Source of the DNA: Ardenticatenaceae bacterium | Lineage (GTDB): Bacteria; Chloroflexota; Anaerolineae; Promineifilales; Promineifilaceae | Direction: 5' to 3' | NCBI GenBank assembly: GCA_020634565.1 | Contig: JACKBN010000015.1 | Coordinates: 62,001-126,000 of the forward strand | Length of the DNA stretch: 64,000 bases | Part shown: in pieces, positions 37,040 to 45,068 of the stretch | How positions within the stretch are numbered: the first letter of the stretch is position 1 | How the letters are laid out: each line of letters starts with the position of its first letter | Position numbers and translations under genes: made by a program | The notes under the pieces: generated by a model | Database searches by the model: none | What the model saw: the letters and a program-made list of their open reading frames with translations, nothing else | Told to the model about the DNA's origin: nothing

Positions 37040-37792
37040 ATGACAGATACTTTTGTAATCGTACCCACCTACAATGAAGCCGATAATTTAGATGATCTTA
37101 TCTCTCAATTGTTGGCTTTGCCAGTAGCTGTTGGTGTGATTGTTGTAGATGACAATTCGCCAGATGGTACTGGTCAGATGGCAGACGCTTGGGCAACTAA
37201 GCAGCCTGGTCGAGTTCAAGTGGTGCATCGTCCGGGTAAAATGGGTTTAGGTACGGCCTATATTGCTGGTTTCAAGAAGGCGCTCAGTATTGGTGCCAAA
37301 CGCGTCATGACAATGGATGCCGATTTTTCCCATAACCCACGCTACATTCCCGACATGATCGAATTGAGCAAGCAGAAGCATGTGGTTATCGGGTCACGTT
37401 ATGTGCCCGGCGGTGGCCAGCGCAACTGCACCTGGAAGCGTGTTTTGTTGAGCAAGGGCGCAAACTTTGTGGCTCGTTCATTGCTAGGGCTAAAAGCAAA
37501 AGATGCAACAGCCGGTTTTCGGCTGTACCGGCGCGAAGTATTGGAGTCTATTCCTCTGGAGCGCATTTTTTCGAGTGGTTATTCGTTCCTGGTGGAGATG
37601 CTCTTTATGTGTCAGCGGCGTGGCTGGCAAATTGGCGAAGTACCCATCACTTTTGAAGATCGTCGCAAGGGACAGACGAAAATTTCACGCCAGGAAGTTT
37701 TGAAGGCGCAATATACGCTGCTGCGGCTGGCGTTTCGCCGGCTGCGGGGAGGCGAGCCAAGGCGACCAGAAGTTCCCGTTTCCTCATCATGA
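37040..37792 (+). CDS. polyprenyl-phosphate mannose synthase (DPM1-like GT2)
   Basis: 250 residues, the size of soluble Dpm1-type enzymes. It has VPTYNEADNLDDLI at the N-terminus, VVDDNSPDGTG (first Asp motif), MDADFSHNPRYIPDM (metal-binding DAD) and a C-terminal basic region (KISRQEVLKAQYTLLRLAFR). It would move mannose from GDP-mannose to polyprenyl phosphate, the donor needed by the GT-C/PMT enzymes downstream. The ATG at 37040 matches the family start; an in-frame opening further upstream is not conserved-looking. The next gene overlaps it by 4 bp (ATGA). Confidence 0.92.
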   Translation: MTDTFVIVPTYNEADNLDDLISQLLALPVAVGVIVVDDNSPDGTGQMADAWATKQPGRVQVVHRPGKMGLGTAYIAGFKKALSIGAKRVMTMDADFSHNPRYIPDMIELSKQKHVVIGSRYVPGGGQRNCTWKRVLLSKGANFVARSLLGLKAKDATAGFRLYRREVLESIPLERIFSSGYSFLVEMLFMCQRRGWQIGEVPITFEDRRKGQTKISRQEVLKAQYTLLRLAFRRLRGGEPRRPEVPVSSS

Positions 37793-38697
37793 TTGAAGTT
37801 CAATGTAATTTATGCGGCGCGGATGATTATGTGGTGCGATTTCCGTCCACCATCCAGCCACAAGAACAGCTAGAAGTCGATGCGTTTTCCTGTACCAATC
37901 CTGGTTATGGGCATCATGCGCAAATTGTAGTGTGTAAACAGTGTGGTCATGTGTATGCCAATCCGCGCTGGGATGGTGATGAGATTTTGGAGGCATATAC
38001 GGCCGTTACCGACGAAACCTACGTTCAGGAACGGGCCGGACGTGAGCTCACCTTCCAAAAACATCTGCGGGCCATGGAGAAGCGCGTGGGGCAGGCCAAC
38101 GGCCGTTCCTTGCTAGACGTAGGTGCGTACATCGGCGTGTTTGTAGAGACTGCCTGCCAGGCGGGTTGGCAAGCGTGGGGCGTTGAGCCATCCGCGTGGG
38201 CCTCTAGTGTGGCGCAGAAACAAGGTCTGCAAGTGATTCATGGCACTCAGGATGCGCCGGAGTTGGTTGGCAAACAGTTTGATGTGGTCACCATGTGGGA
38301 CGTCATCGAGCATGTGGCCGACCCATCGGGCGAAATTGGCAAGGCGTACAATTTGCTCAAGCCCGGTGGCTGGGTCGTGATTCACACGATGGACATTAGC
38401 AGCCTGATCGCCAAATTGATGGGGCCGCGCTGGCCCTGGTTGATGGATATGCATATCCATTACTTCAGCCAGAAAACATTGCGGCAAATGCTGGAGAAAA
38501 ATGGCTTTGAGGTCGCCTGGTCGGGTGCAGAAGGGCGTTACCTGCGGCTAAATTACCTAGTGAGTCGCGTTACGGCGCTTAGCCGCCCGTTGGGACGCCT
38601 GACGAGCTGGGTGGTGAATGGGCTGCGGCTGGGGCATGTGGCCATTCCGCTCAATTTTGGTGATCTGTTTACGGTTTATGCCAGACGGCCGAATTAA
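37789..38697 (+). CDS. SAM-dependent methyltransferase with N-terminal zinc ribbon
   Basis: 302 residues. Four Cys near the N-terminus (CNLCGADD, CKQCGHVYANPRW) should form a zinc ribbon. A class I methyltransferase fold follows, with LLDVGAYIGVFVETA (SAM site) and MWDVIEHVADP. This Methyltransf_11/23-like layout is common in polysaccharide and glycan loci, where it methylates sugars. Translation is coupled to the mannose synthase by an ATGA overlap. It probably modifies a sugar of the same glycan. Confidence 0.85.
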   Translation: MIEVQCNLCGADDYVVRFPSTIQPQEQLEVDAFSCTNPGYGHHAQIVVCKQCGHVYANPRWDGDEILEAYTAVTDETYVQERAGRELTFQKHLRAMEKRVGQANGRSLLDVGAYIGVFVETACQAGWQAWGVEPSAWASSVAQKQGLQVIHGTQDAPELVGKQFDVVTMWDVIEHVADPSGEIGKAYNLLKPGGWVVIHTMDISSLIAKLMGPRWPWLMDMHIHYFSQKTLRQMLEKNGFEVAWSGAEGRYLRLNYLVSRVTALSRPLGRLTSWVVNGLRLGHVAIPLNFGDLFTVYARRPN

Positions 38698-38815
38698 TTG
38701 TGAATGGTGAATGGTGAACGGTTAATTTTTAATACGGCCGTTCACCTTGTCACCTTGTCAAAAAATTTCGCTGCGTAATATCTTCCGACAGAGTTTCCTA
38801 GTACCGTTTCTCCTT

Positions 38816-40282
38816 GTGACTAAAATTGCTTTTTTGAACACCAGACGCTTGTTTGTGGCCCTTTTTGTCATTGCCCTTTTTACGATGGCCGTGCGCGAGA
38901 CGCTGGACCCGGACATGTGGTGGCATCTGCGCACTGGGGAGTTCATTTTGCAAAATGGCATCCCGGCCCAAGATGTGTTTACCTTTACCGTGCCGCAAAA
39001 CGCGTGGGTGACGCATGAGTGGCTTTCCCAGTTAATCATGTGGCTGGTCTATCTGGCGGGGGGGCTGCCGGGGCTGATTCTCTTTTTTGCAGCGCTGATT
39101 GCTTTGACCTACTGGTTGCTGTATCTGGCTTGTGACGGCCGGCCGTATCTGGCAGCCTTCATCGTTCTCCTCTCCGCTATCACTTCCGCCATCGTTTGGG
39201 GCGCGCGCCCGCAGATATTTAACTTGTTGCTAACGGCCGTTTTCGTCCTCATTGTTGAGCGGGTCAAAGAGGGTAAATGGCGTCCGCGAACACTCTGGTG
39301 GCTGCCGCTGCTGACGCTGATCTGGGCCAATTTACATAGCGGCTACCTGCTGGGCGTGGTTCTGTTAGGAACTTACGCTGTCGGCGACTTGGCGCAGCGC
39401 TGGCTGGCCACACCGACCGAGCGCACCTTGCCGCAGCCCGTGATTTTCCAGCTTTTTGGCGTGACGATTGTCAGTTTTTTGGCGGCGGCGGTGAATCCCA
39501 GCGGTATCGAATTGTGGATTTACCCCTTCCTCACTTTGGGCAGTGGCGCGATGCAGGCGTACATCCAGGAATGGCACTCCCCCGATTTTCACCAAACTTA
39601 TTTTTGGCCCTTTGCCGGGATGTTGGCGCTCGGCGCGCTGGGTTGGATTTTCAACAAAAAGCATCCTACCATCACCGAGCTGCTGCTTTTGTTGGGTACA
39701 GGGGCGGCGGGCTTGCTCTCGGCGCGACACATTCCGCTGTTTGCCATCGTGGCCACGCCGATCATCGTGCGCCATTGGCAAGATGTGATTGCCAGCAGTC
39801 GATTTGCTGCCGCTTCACAAAATCCGCAGCCAAAACAAGTGATTAAGCCGCTGTTTGCCGTTCTGAACTGGGTGATCTTGCTGGTGGCGGTGGCAACGGC
39901 CGTTCTCTACACCATCTCCAAAATCGACAACAACCAAATTGCCATTGCGGCTCAGTACCCGGTGGCCGCCGTGGACTATCTGGAAGCGTCTGGGCTGGAC
40001 GAGGCGCGCGGCTACAACAGCTACAACTGGGGCGGCTACCTCATCTGGCGTGGCGTGCCCGTGTTTGTAGACGGCCGTGCTGACGTGTACGGTGATTCGT
40101 TCTTGCTGCGCTACCGCGAGACGTTTGAGGTGCGCGCCACCTGGGAAGAGCCGTTGGACGAGTACGCTGTGGATTATGTGCTGATGGAGCGCGGGACGCC
40201 GTTAACGGCCGTTCTCGCTGCCAGTCCTGAGTGGACACAAGTTTATGAAGATGAAATTGCCGAAATTTTCATACGAGACTGA
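38816..40282 (+). CDS. GT-C-like multi-spanning membrane protein, paralogue A
   Basis: About 488 residues with 10-12 helices and the first outer loop RETLDPDMWWHLRTGEFIL, whose acidic residue sits where GT-C enzymes carry their catalytic base. A soluble C-terminal portion includes YNSYNWGGYLIWRGVPVFVD. The next gene shares these motifs almost exactly and is a tandem paralogue. The start is uncertain: GTG 38816 and TTG 38834 are both possible, and none has a good ribosome site. The family has no assigned substrate; context suggests a glycosyltransferase using polyprenyl-linked sugar. Confidence 0.75.
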   Translation: MTKIAFLNTRRLFVALFVIALFTMAVRETLDPDMWWHLRTGEFILQNGIPAQDVFTFTVPQNAWVTHEWLSQLIMWLVYLAGGLPGLILFFAALIALTYWLLYLACDGRPYLAAFIVLLSAITSAIVWGARPQIFNLLLTAVFVLIVERVKEGKWRPRTLWWLPLLTLIWANLHSGYLLGVVLLGTYAVGDLAQRWLATPTERTLPQPVIFQLFGVTIVSFLAAAVNPSGIELWIYPFLTLGSGAMQAYIQEWHSPDFHQTYFWPFAGMLALGALGWIFNKKHPTITELLLLLGTGAAGLLSARHIPLFAIVATPIIVRHWQDVIASSRFAAASQNPQPKQVIKPLFAVLNWVILLVAVATAVLYTISKIDNNQIAIAAQYPVAAVDYLEASGLDEARGYNSYNWGGYLIWRGVPVFVDGRADVYGDSFLLRYRETFEVRATWEEPLDEYAVDYVLMERGTPLTAVLAASPEWTQVYEDEIAEIFIRD

Positions 40283-40287
40283 GCGGG

Positions 40288-40396
40288 TTGCAAGTTGCAA
40301 GTTGCAGGTTGCAAGTGATCTCTCACAAACCGTACCTGCTACTTGCCACCTGCCACTTGCCACCAATTACCCAATTACGCAATTACCCAATTACCC
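40288..40396. repeat. heptad and AATTACCC simple repeats between the tandem paralogues
   Basis: A run of 7-bp-spaced units (gttgcaa gttgcaa gttgcag gttgcaa, then ttgccac ctgccac ttgccac) and then four aattacSc units (aattaccc, aattacgc, aattaccc, aattaccc). Similar units appear near 1835-1990 and, translated, inside the gene at 14318 (ggcaagt heptads). These are short tandemly repeated repetitive sequences; they are too irregular for CRISPR. Confidence 0.75.
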
Positions 40397-41857
40397 ATGC
40401 TAACCACCCGCCGCCTCTTCACCTATCTTCTGGCCATCGCCCTGTTTGTCATGTCCGTGCGCGAGACGCTGGACCCGGACATGTGGTGGCATTTGCGCAC
40501 TGGCGAAGCGATCTGGCAGATGGGGACGATCCCCCAGTTTGATCTATTTAGCTATACCGTGCCGCAAAACGTGTGGATTGTGCAGCAGTGGCTGACGGAT
40601 GTGGGCATGTGGCTGGTGTACGAACTGGCGGGATTGGCCGGGTTAAGCCTGCTGTTTGCCGCGATTGTGGCGATGGCCTTTATGCTGGTGTATGCACGAT
40701 GTGCGGGACGGCCGTATCTCGCCGCATTGGTCACCCTTGTTGCCTACTTTACTGCCGCGCTGCCCCTCGGCGTCCGCCCGCAGATGATCAATATTTTGTT
40801 TTTGGCGCTGTTTGTGTTTGTGGTGGACGGCGTGCGGCTGGCGGGCTGGCGATCCAGAATGCTTTGGATTTTGCCGCTGCTGACGGCACTCTGGGCCAAC
40901 ATGCACTCCGGCTACCTCACCGGCATCGCCTTGCTCGGCGCGTACGTCGTCGGCGAGGCGATTCAGCGTGGCCTAGCCCAGCCGGACGAGACGACGCTGC
41001 CCTGGCCGCAAATTGGCCAGCTCGCAGGTGTGACCGTGCTTTCTCTGCTGGCCGCGCTCATTAACCCGCGCGGCCTCGATTTGGTGCTGTTCCCGCTGGG
41101 TACGCTGGGCAGCGATGCCATTCAAAGCAATATCGTCGAATGGTATTCGCCCGATTTTCATCTGGTTTATTTCTGGTTTTTTGGCGCAATGATGGCCCTG
41201 GGCGTGGTGAGTTTGGTTTTCTCTCGCCGTCCGGTCACCTGGACCGATTTGCTGCTGTTCGGCGGGCCAGCGGCGGGCGGACTGCTATCTGCGCGACACA
41301 TTCCGCTGTTTGCCGTGGCTGCTGCGCCCATTATCGCCCGGCATTTGCTCAGCGCCCTCAGCCAGACGCGGCTGTACCCGTTGGCCAGTGGCACCTCTAA
41401 TGAAACCGCGCCGACCCGCTTTTTGCAGCTGCTCAACGGCGCGGTGCTATTACTCATGCTGCTGGTGGGCGCCGTCTGGCTACAAACGCGGCTGGCGGGC
41501 AACGAGGCGGCTCTTGAACGCACCTTCCCCATCGCGGCGGTTGATTTTATGGAGGAAGCGGGGTTGGCAGACGGCCGTATCTACAACACTTACGATTGGG
41601 GCGGCTATCTGATCTGGCGGCGCATTCCGGTATTTATAGACGGCCGTACCGAACTCTACGGCGACGACTTTTTCCGATATTATTTGCAAACCACACGCGT
41701 GGCGGAAAACTGGCAGCAGCCTCTCGATGAAATGGCAGTGGACGTTGCTCTGCTGCGCCGCAGTTCTGCCCTGGCCACCGTTCTGCAAGCCAGCGGCGAT
41801 TGGCAAGAGGTGTATAGCGACGATCTGGCCCGCGTGTTTGTCCGAAATGATGAGTGA
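40397..41857 (+). CDS. GT-C-like multi-spanning membrane protein, paralogue B
   Basis: 486 residues. It aligns along its length with the preceding gene: MLTTRRLFTYLLAIALFVMS, RETLDPDMWWHLRTGEAIW, GYLTGIALLGAYVVGEA, YNTYDWGGYLIWRRIPVFID. The ATG at 40397 is set by this alignment; earlier in-frame codons lie in the repeat region. Its C-terminal soluble part (RTELYGDDFFRYY) is shared too. Tandem duplication with divergence suggests two related acceptors or donors in one glycan pathway. Confidence 0.78.
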   Translation: MLTTRRLFTYLLAIALFVMSVRETLDPDMWWHLRTGEAIWQMGTIPQFDLFSYTVPQNVWIVQQWLTDVGMWLVYELAGLAGLSLLFAAIVAMAFMLVYARCAGRPYLAALVTLVAYFTAALPLGVRPQMINILFLALFVFVVDGVRLAGWRSRMLWILPLLTALWANMHSGYLTGIALLGAYVVGEAIQRGLAQPDETTLPWPQIGQLAGVTVLSLLAALINPRGLDLVLFPLGTLGSDAIQSNIVEWYSPDFHLVYFWFFGAMMALGVVSLVFSRRPVTWTDLLLFGGPAAGGLLSARHIPLFAVAAAPIIARHLLSALSQTRLYPLASGTSNETAPTRFLQLLNGAVLLLMLLVGAVWLQTRLAGNEAALERTFPIAAVDFMEEAGLADGRIYNTYDWGGYLIWRRIPVFIDGRTELYGDDFFRYYLQTTRVAENWQQPLDEMAVDVALLRRSSALATVLQASGDWQEVYSDDLARVFVRNDE

Positions 41858-41864
41858 GACGTTC

Positions 41865-41927
41865 ATTTTCCCGGAAACTGTGAGCTGGTTCCTCTTAGCA
41901 ACGTTTGCTCGTAGTTTCCGGGAAAAT
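41865..41927. repeat. 63-bp element with perfect 15-bp inverted repeats
   Basis: The arms 41865-41879 (attttcccggaaact) and 41913-41927 (agtttccgggaaaat) are perfectly inverted, separated by 33 bp. There is no T-run, so it is not a simple terminator. The design (15-bp arms, 31-33-bp spacer, intergenic) matches 1894-1954 although the arm sequences differ. It is a likely REP/MITE-type element. Confidence 0.7.
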
Positions 41928-41937
41928 CTACGCACTA

Positions 41938-43521
41938 ATGGAACCGATTTTGTCCTCAAAACCATCTAATTGGCGGCGTACCGACTGGCTCTGGCTGGCC
42001 CTGATTGGCCTGCTGTTCCAGGCCGTCTGGGCGGTGCAAATGCCCACGCCCACCTACATGGACGCCTACTACTACACCACCAACGGCCAGCGGCTGGCGA
42101 CAGGCGATGGCTTCACCGAGCTGGTCATCTGGCAATATCTGGACGATCCGGTGGGGCTACCCACGCCCAGCCACAGCTACTGGATGCCATTCACGTCCAT
42201 CCTGGCAGCAGCAGGCTACAGTTTGGGGGATGGTTTTTGGGCGGCGCAGCTGCCGTTTTGGCTGCTGGCGGGATTGCTGCCGCTGCTGGCCTACTGGATC
42301 AGTCTGCAATTTTTTAGCGAACGATGGCAGGTGTGGACGGCCGTTCTGCTCACAATCTCCGGCGGTTTTTACACACGCTTTCTCAACCAGCCATCCACCT
42401 TTGTGCCTTTTGCCTGGGCTGGCGGGTTGAGTCTTCTCTTCCTCGCCTTCACCCAGCAGCGACCAGCCAAAAGATGGTGGTTTTTAGCAGGCCTCACCGC
42501 AGGACTGGCCCACCTCACCCGCGCCGATGGGGCGCTGCTGTTGGTAGTGGGTGGGTTGATTTGGATTTTTTCACCGCAGAGGACACGGAGAACGCGGAGT
42601 TTTTCTTCTCTTTTCTCCGCGCTCTCCGCGGTAAATTTAATTTTAGGCTACCTGCTGGTGATGATCCCCTGGTTCGTCCGTAACTGGCGCGTTTGGGGAC
42701 GGCCGTTGCCCATCAGTGGCACCCAAACCATCTTTTTGACAACTTATGATGATTTGTTTGCGTACGGCCGTTCCTTCAACCTGGCACATTTTCTGGATTG
42801 GGGCTGGGGCAATATTTTGCAGTCCAAGCTGGATGGCTTGTTGTTGGCAGGCGGCACGTTTGTGGCTGTTTGTGGGGTCGTTTTTTTGACGCCGCTGATT
42901 ATATGGGGCTGGTGGAAATGGTGGCGGGACGAATCAAAGCGCGCTTTTCTGCGGCCGATGAGTTGGTATGCGCTGCTGCTGTTTCTGGTCATGAGTCTGG
43001 TTTTTACGCTGCCGGGTGGGCGAGGCGGGCTGCTGCACTCCTCCGTAGCGCTGTGGCCCTGGCTCATGGTGCTGGCGACGGCTGGGCTGGGCTACGCTGT
43101 TGATTGGATGGCGACGAAGCTGCCTCATTGGGAACCGCAAAAAGCGAAGCCGCGCTTTGCTGCACTGTTTGTCGTTGTGGCTTTTGTCATCAGTGCTACC
43201 TTGTTTTATGCGCGGGCGGACAGTACGTTGGAAGCGGAAGTTTATGCTGAAGTGGGGGAGATGGTGGGGGAAACGGCCGTCATCATGGCTGGCAACGCAC
43301 CCAGTGTTTATTACCACACTGGGCTGCCCTCTCTCAGCATTCCCAACGAGCCAATTCCTATTTTGCAAGAAGCGGCAGCTCGCTATGGCGTTACCCACTT
43401 GTTGCTAGATGCCGATCATCCACTGCCGCTGAATGATCTGTACGTGGAGGCTGCCAGTCGGCCCGGCCTAGAGCTGCTGTTTGCTCGCGATGGTTACCAG
43501 CTTTACGAGTTGGTGCCATGA
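41938..43521 (+). CDS. GT-C glycosyltransferase (GT39-like) with translated repeat
   Basis: 527 residues with about 11 helices. The first outer loop (MPTPTYMDAYYYTTNGQRLA) has the acidic residue placed as in GT-C enzymes. The start at 41938 avoids the inverted-repeat element just upstream. At 42572-42632 an inverted repeat of intergenic type (caccgcagaggacacggaga ... ctccgcggt) is read in frame as a loop rich in Arg/Ser (FSPQRTRRTRSFSS) between helices. The gene is followed by an ATGA overlap with the next GT-C gene, so they share one transcript. Confidence 0.82.
   Translation: MEPILSSKPSNWRRTDWLWLALIGLLFQAVWAVQMPTPTYMDAYYYTTNGQRLATGDGFTELVIWQYLDDPVGLPTPSHSYWMPFTSILAAAGYSLGDGFWAAQLPFWLLAGLLPLLAYWISLQFFSERWQVWTAVLLTISGGFYTRFLNQPSTFVPFAWAGGLSLLFLAFTQQRPAKRWWFLAGLTAGLAHLTRADGALLLVVGGLIWIFSPQRTRRTRSFSSLFSALSAVNLILGYLLVMIPWFVRNWRVWGRPLPISGTQTIFLTTYDDLFAYGRSFNLAHFLDWGWGNILQSKLDGLLLAGGTFVAVCGVVFLTPLIIWGWWKWWRDESKRAFLRPMSWYALLLFLVMSLVFTLPGGRGGLLHSSVALWPWLMVLATAGLGYAVDWMATKLPHWEPQKAKPRFAALFVVVAFVISATLFYARADSTLEAEVYAEVGEMVGETAVIMAGNAPSVYYHTGLPSLSIPNEPIPILQEAAARYGVTHLLLDADHPLPLNDLYVEAASRPGLELLFARDGYQLYELVP
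42572..42632. repeat. intergenic-type inverted repeat translated inside a glycosyltransferase
   Basis: caccgcagaggacacggaga at one end and ctccgcgctctccgcggt (42615-42632) at the other pair imperfectly around a T-rich centre. Sequences of this form are a widespread intergenic repeat in environmental bacterial genomes. Here it lies within the coding region, keeps the frame, and adds about 20 residues to a loop. Confidence 0.65.
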
Positions 43522-45065
43522 GCGCGCGCTTCAACAAACAATGGCTCTGGTTGCTTGGCGTGTTGCTGATTGCCATTTTGCTGCGTGTTCCCGCCCTGGA
43601 CCTGCTCATTGATAATGATGGCGGGGCACGTGCCTATCATGCCCGGCTCATTTTGGCGGGAGAACCGCTGTACGGTACGCATCACACGGGGCATCACCTG
43701 CCCGCGATTTACTACACCTATGCCACGGCGATGGCTCTTTTTGGCGACAGTGCCTGGGCTATCCAGTTTTTCCTGCTGCTGTGGACGATTCCCACCGTTT
43801 ACTTTTTGTATCGGCTGGCGCTGGAACTGACCGATGATCGGGCAACGGCCGTTCTTGCCGCCCTCTTCTACGCTATTCTTAGTGCTCATTTGCAATTGTG
43901 GGGGCAGACGGCCGAAACGGAACTGTTTGCTAATTTGTGGCGGATTACGGCCGTTTGGCTGCTAGTCTTTTTGCTTAAGCGGCAAAAACCAGCCTGGCAG
44001 TTTGTAGGTGTGGGACTGCTGGCGGCAGCGGCGTTTTTGTATAAGGCTGTCTATCTTTCGCCTGTTGCCATCTGTGCGGTGGGTCTGTTGCTTGTTTGGT
44101 GGCAAACGCGGCGACAGCCTGGCGCGGGACGCTTGTTTTGGCAGCGAGCCTTGTGGAGCGGTGGGGGCTTTGTGCTGGGCATTACGGCCGTTGCCGCTTA
44201 TTTTGGCGCGCAGGGGCTTTTGACACGTCTGTGGCAAGTGTTTACGCTGGTTGGCGCGTACAGCGATCGCTCCTCAGGTTTAAATGAAGAGGTTGTAACT
44301 GGAGCGGTACGCATTTTGCTTTATCCGCTGCTGCCGTTGTGGGCGTTAGCGGTGAACAATGCGGCGCTGTTGCTGTTTAGTTTGGCGGGCTTTTTGCTGC
44401 TGATTTTGAAACGGCCGTGGCGCAAAGGGTTGCTTTTTTTGCTGCCAGTTTGGTATCTGCTTTCTTTTATTGAAGCTGGGCTAAAACTAGAGCTGTTTGC
44501 CCATTATTATTTGCTCATTGTGCCGGCGCTTTCGCTGTTGGCGGCCTGGTTTTTGCGGAAGCTGTATCGGGATTTGAGTGGGGCGGGGAGAGTGAAGCTG
44601 GGAACGGCCGTCTTTACTGGATTGCTTGTGGTCACGCTTTTGGTTAGTGGCATTGAGAATAGTAACTATTATCGTTTCTATTTTCGCTATTTGGCGGGTG
44701 AAGTGAGCTTGGCGCAGTTCATTGAGGATGGCTGGCCTGTTTTTGGTGAGCGGCTGGTGCGTGCTGTGGAACTGTCTGATTATGTTGAAAGAGAAACGGC
44801 CGCTTCCGACAAAATTTATTATTGGTCGCAGGATGTGCAACTCTATTATCTGGCTAACAGGCCGAGTCCGGTGGACATCATTTGGCCTTATGATTTAGAA
44901 GCAACGCACAATTTGAGCGCACTGTTTGGTCGGCAAACGGCGCTGATTATCATTGACGAGCGCCGGGAACCGGCCCCGCCTGATTGGTTTATGCAAGAAC
45001 TGGCGGCAAATTACAAATTGGTAGCGCAGTTTGATGAACAACTTGTTTACGCAAGAGTGGAGTAG
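43518..45065 (+). CDS. GT-C glycosyltransferase (GT39-like), 515 aa
   Basis: Membrane enzyme with about 11 helices. The first outer loop IDNDGGARAYHARLILAGEP carries the acidic pair. LWGQTAETELFANLWRITAV in the next loops matches PMT_2-type proteins. A short soluble C-terminal part follows (DKIYYWSQDVQLYYLANRPS). Its start overlaps the previous stop (ATGA) and its stop lies 3 bp before the next start, so the three genes are one tight operon. The donor is probably the polyprenyl sugar made by the synthase at 37040. Confidence 0.85.
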   Translation: MSARFNKQWLWLLGVLLIAILLRVPALDLLIDNDGGARAYHARLILAGEPLYGTHHTGHHLPAIYYTYATAMALFGDSAWAIQFFLLLWTIPTVYFLYRLALELTDDRATAVLAALFYAILSAHLQLWGQTAETELFANLWRITAVWLLVFLLKRQKPAWQFVGVGLLAAAAFLYKAVYLSPVAICAVGLLLVWWQTRRQPGAGRLFWQRALWSGGGFVLGITAVAAYFGAQGLLTRLWQVFTLVGAYSDRSSGLNEEVVTGAVRILLYPLLPLWALAVNNAALLLFSLAGFLLLILKRPWRKGLLFLLPVWYLLSFIEAGLKLELFAHYYLLIVPALSLLAAWFLRKLYRDLSGAGRVKLGTAVFTGLLVVTLLVSGIENSNYYRFYFRYLAGEVSLAQFIEDGWPVFGERLVRAVELSDYVERETAASDKIYYWSQDVQLYYLANRPSPVDIIWPYDLEATHNLSALFGRQTALIIIDERREPAPPDWFMQELAANYKLVAQFDEQLVYARVE

Positions 45066-45068
45066 GCT

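Noticed and set aside
40288..40396. A possible CRISPR array
   Set aside because: The units are only 7-8 bp, irregular, and lack spacers of constant length; no cas genes are nearby.
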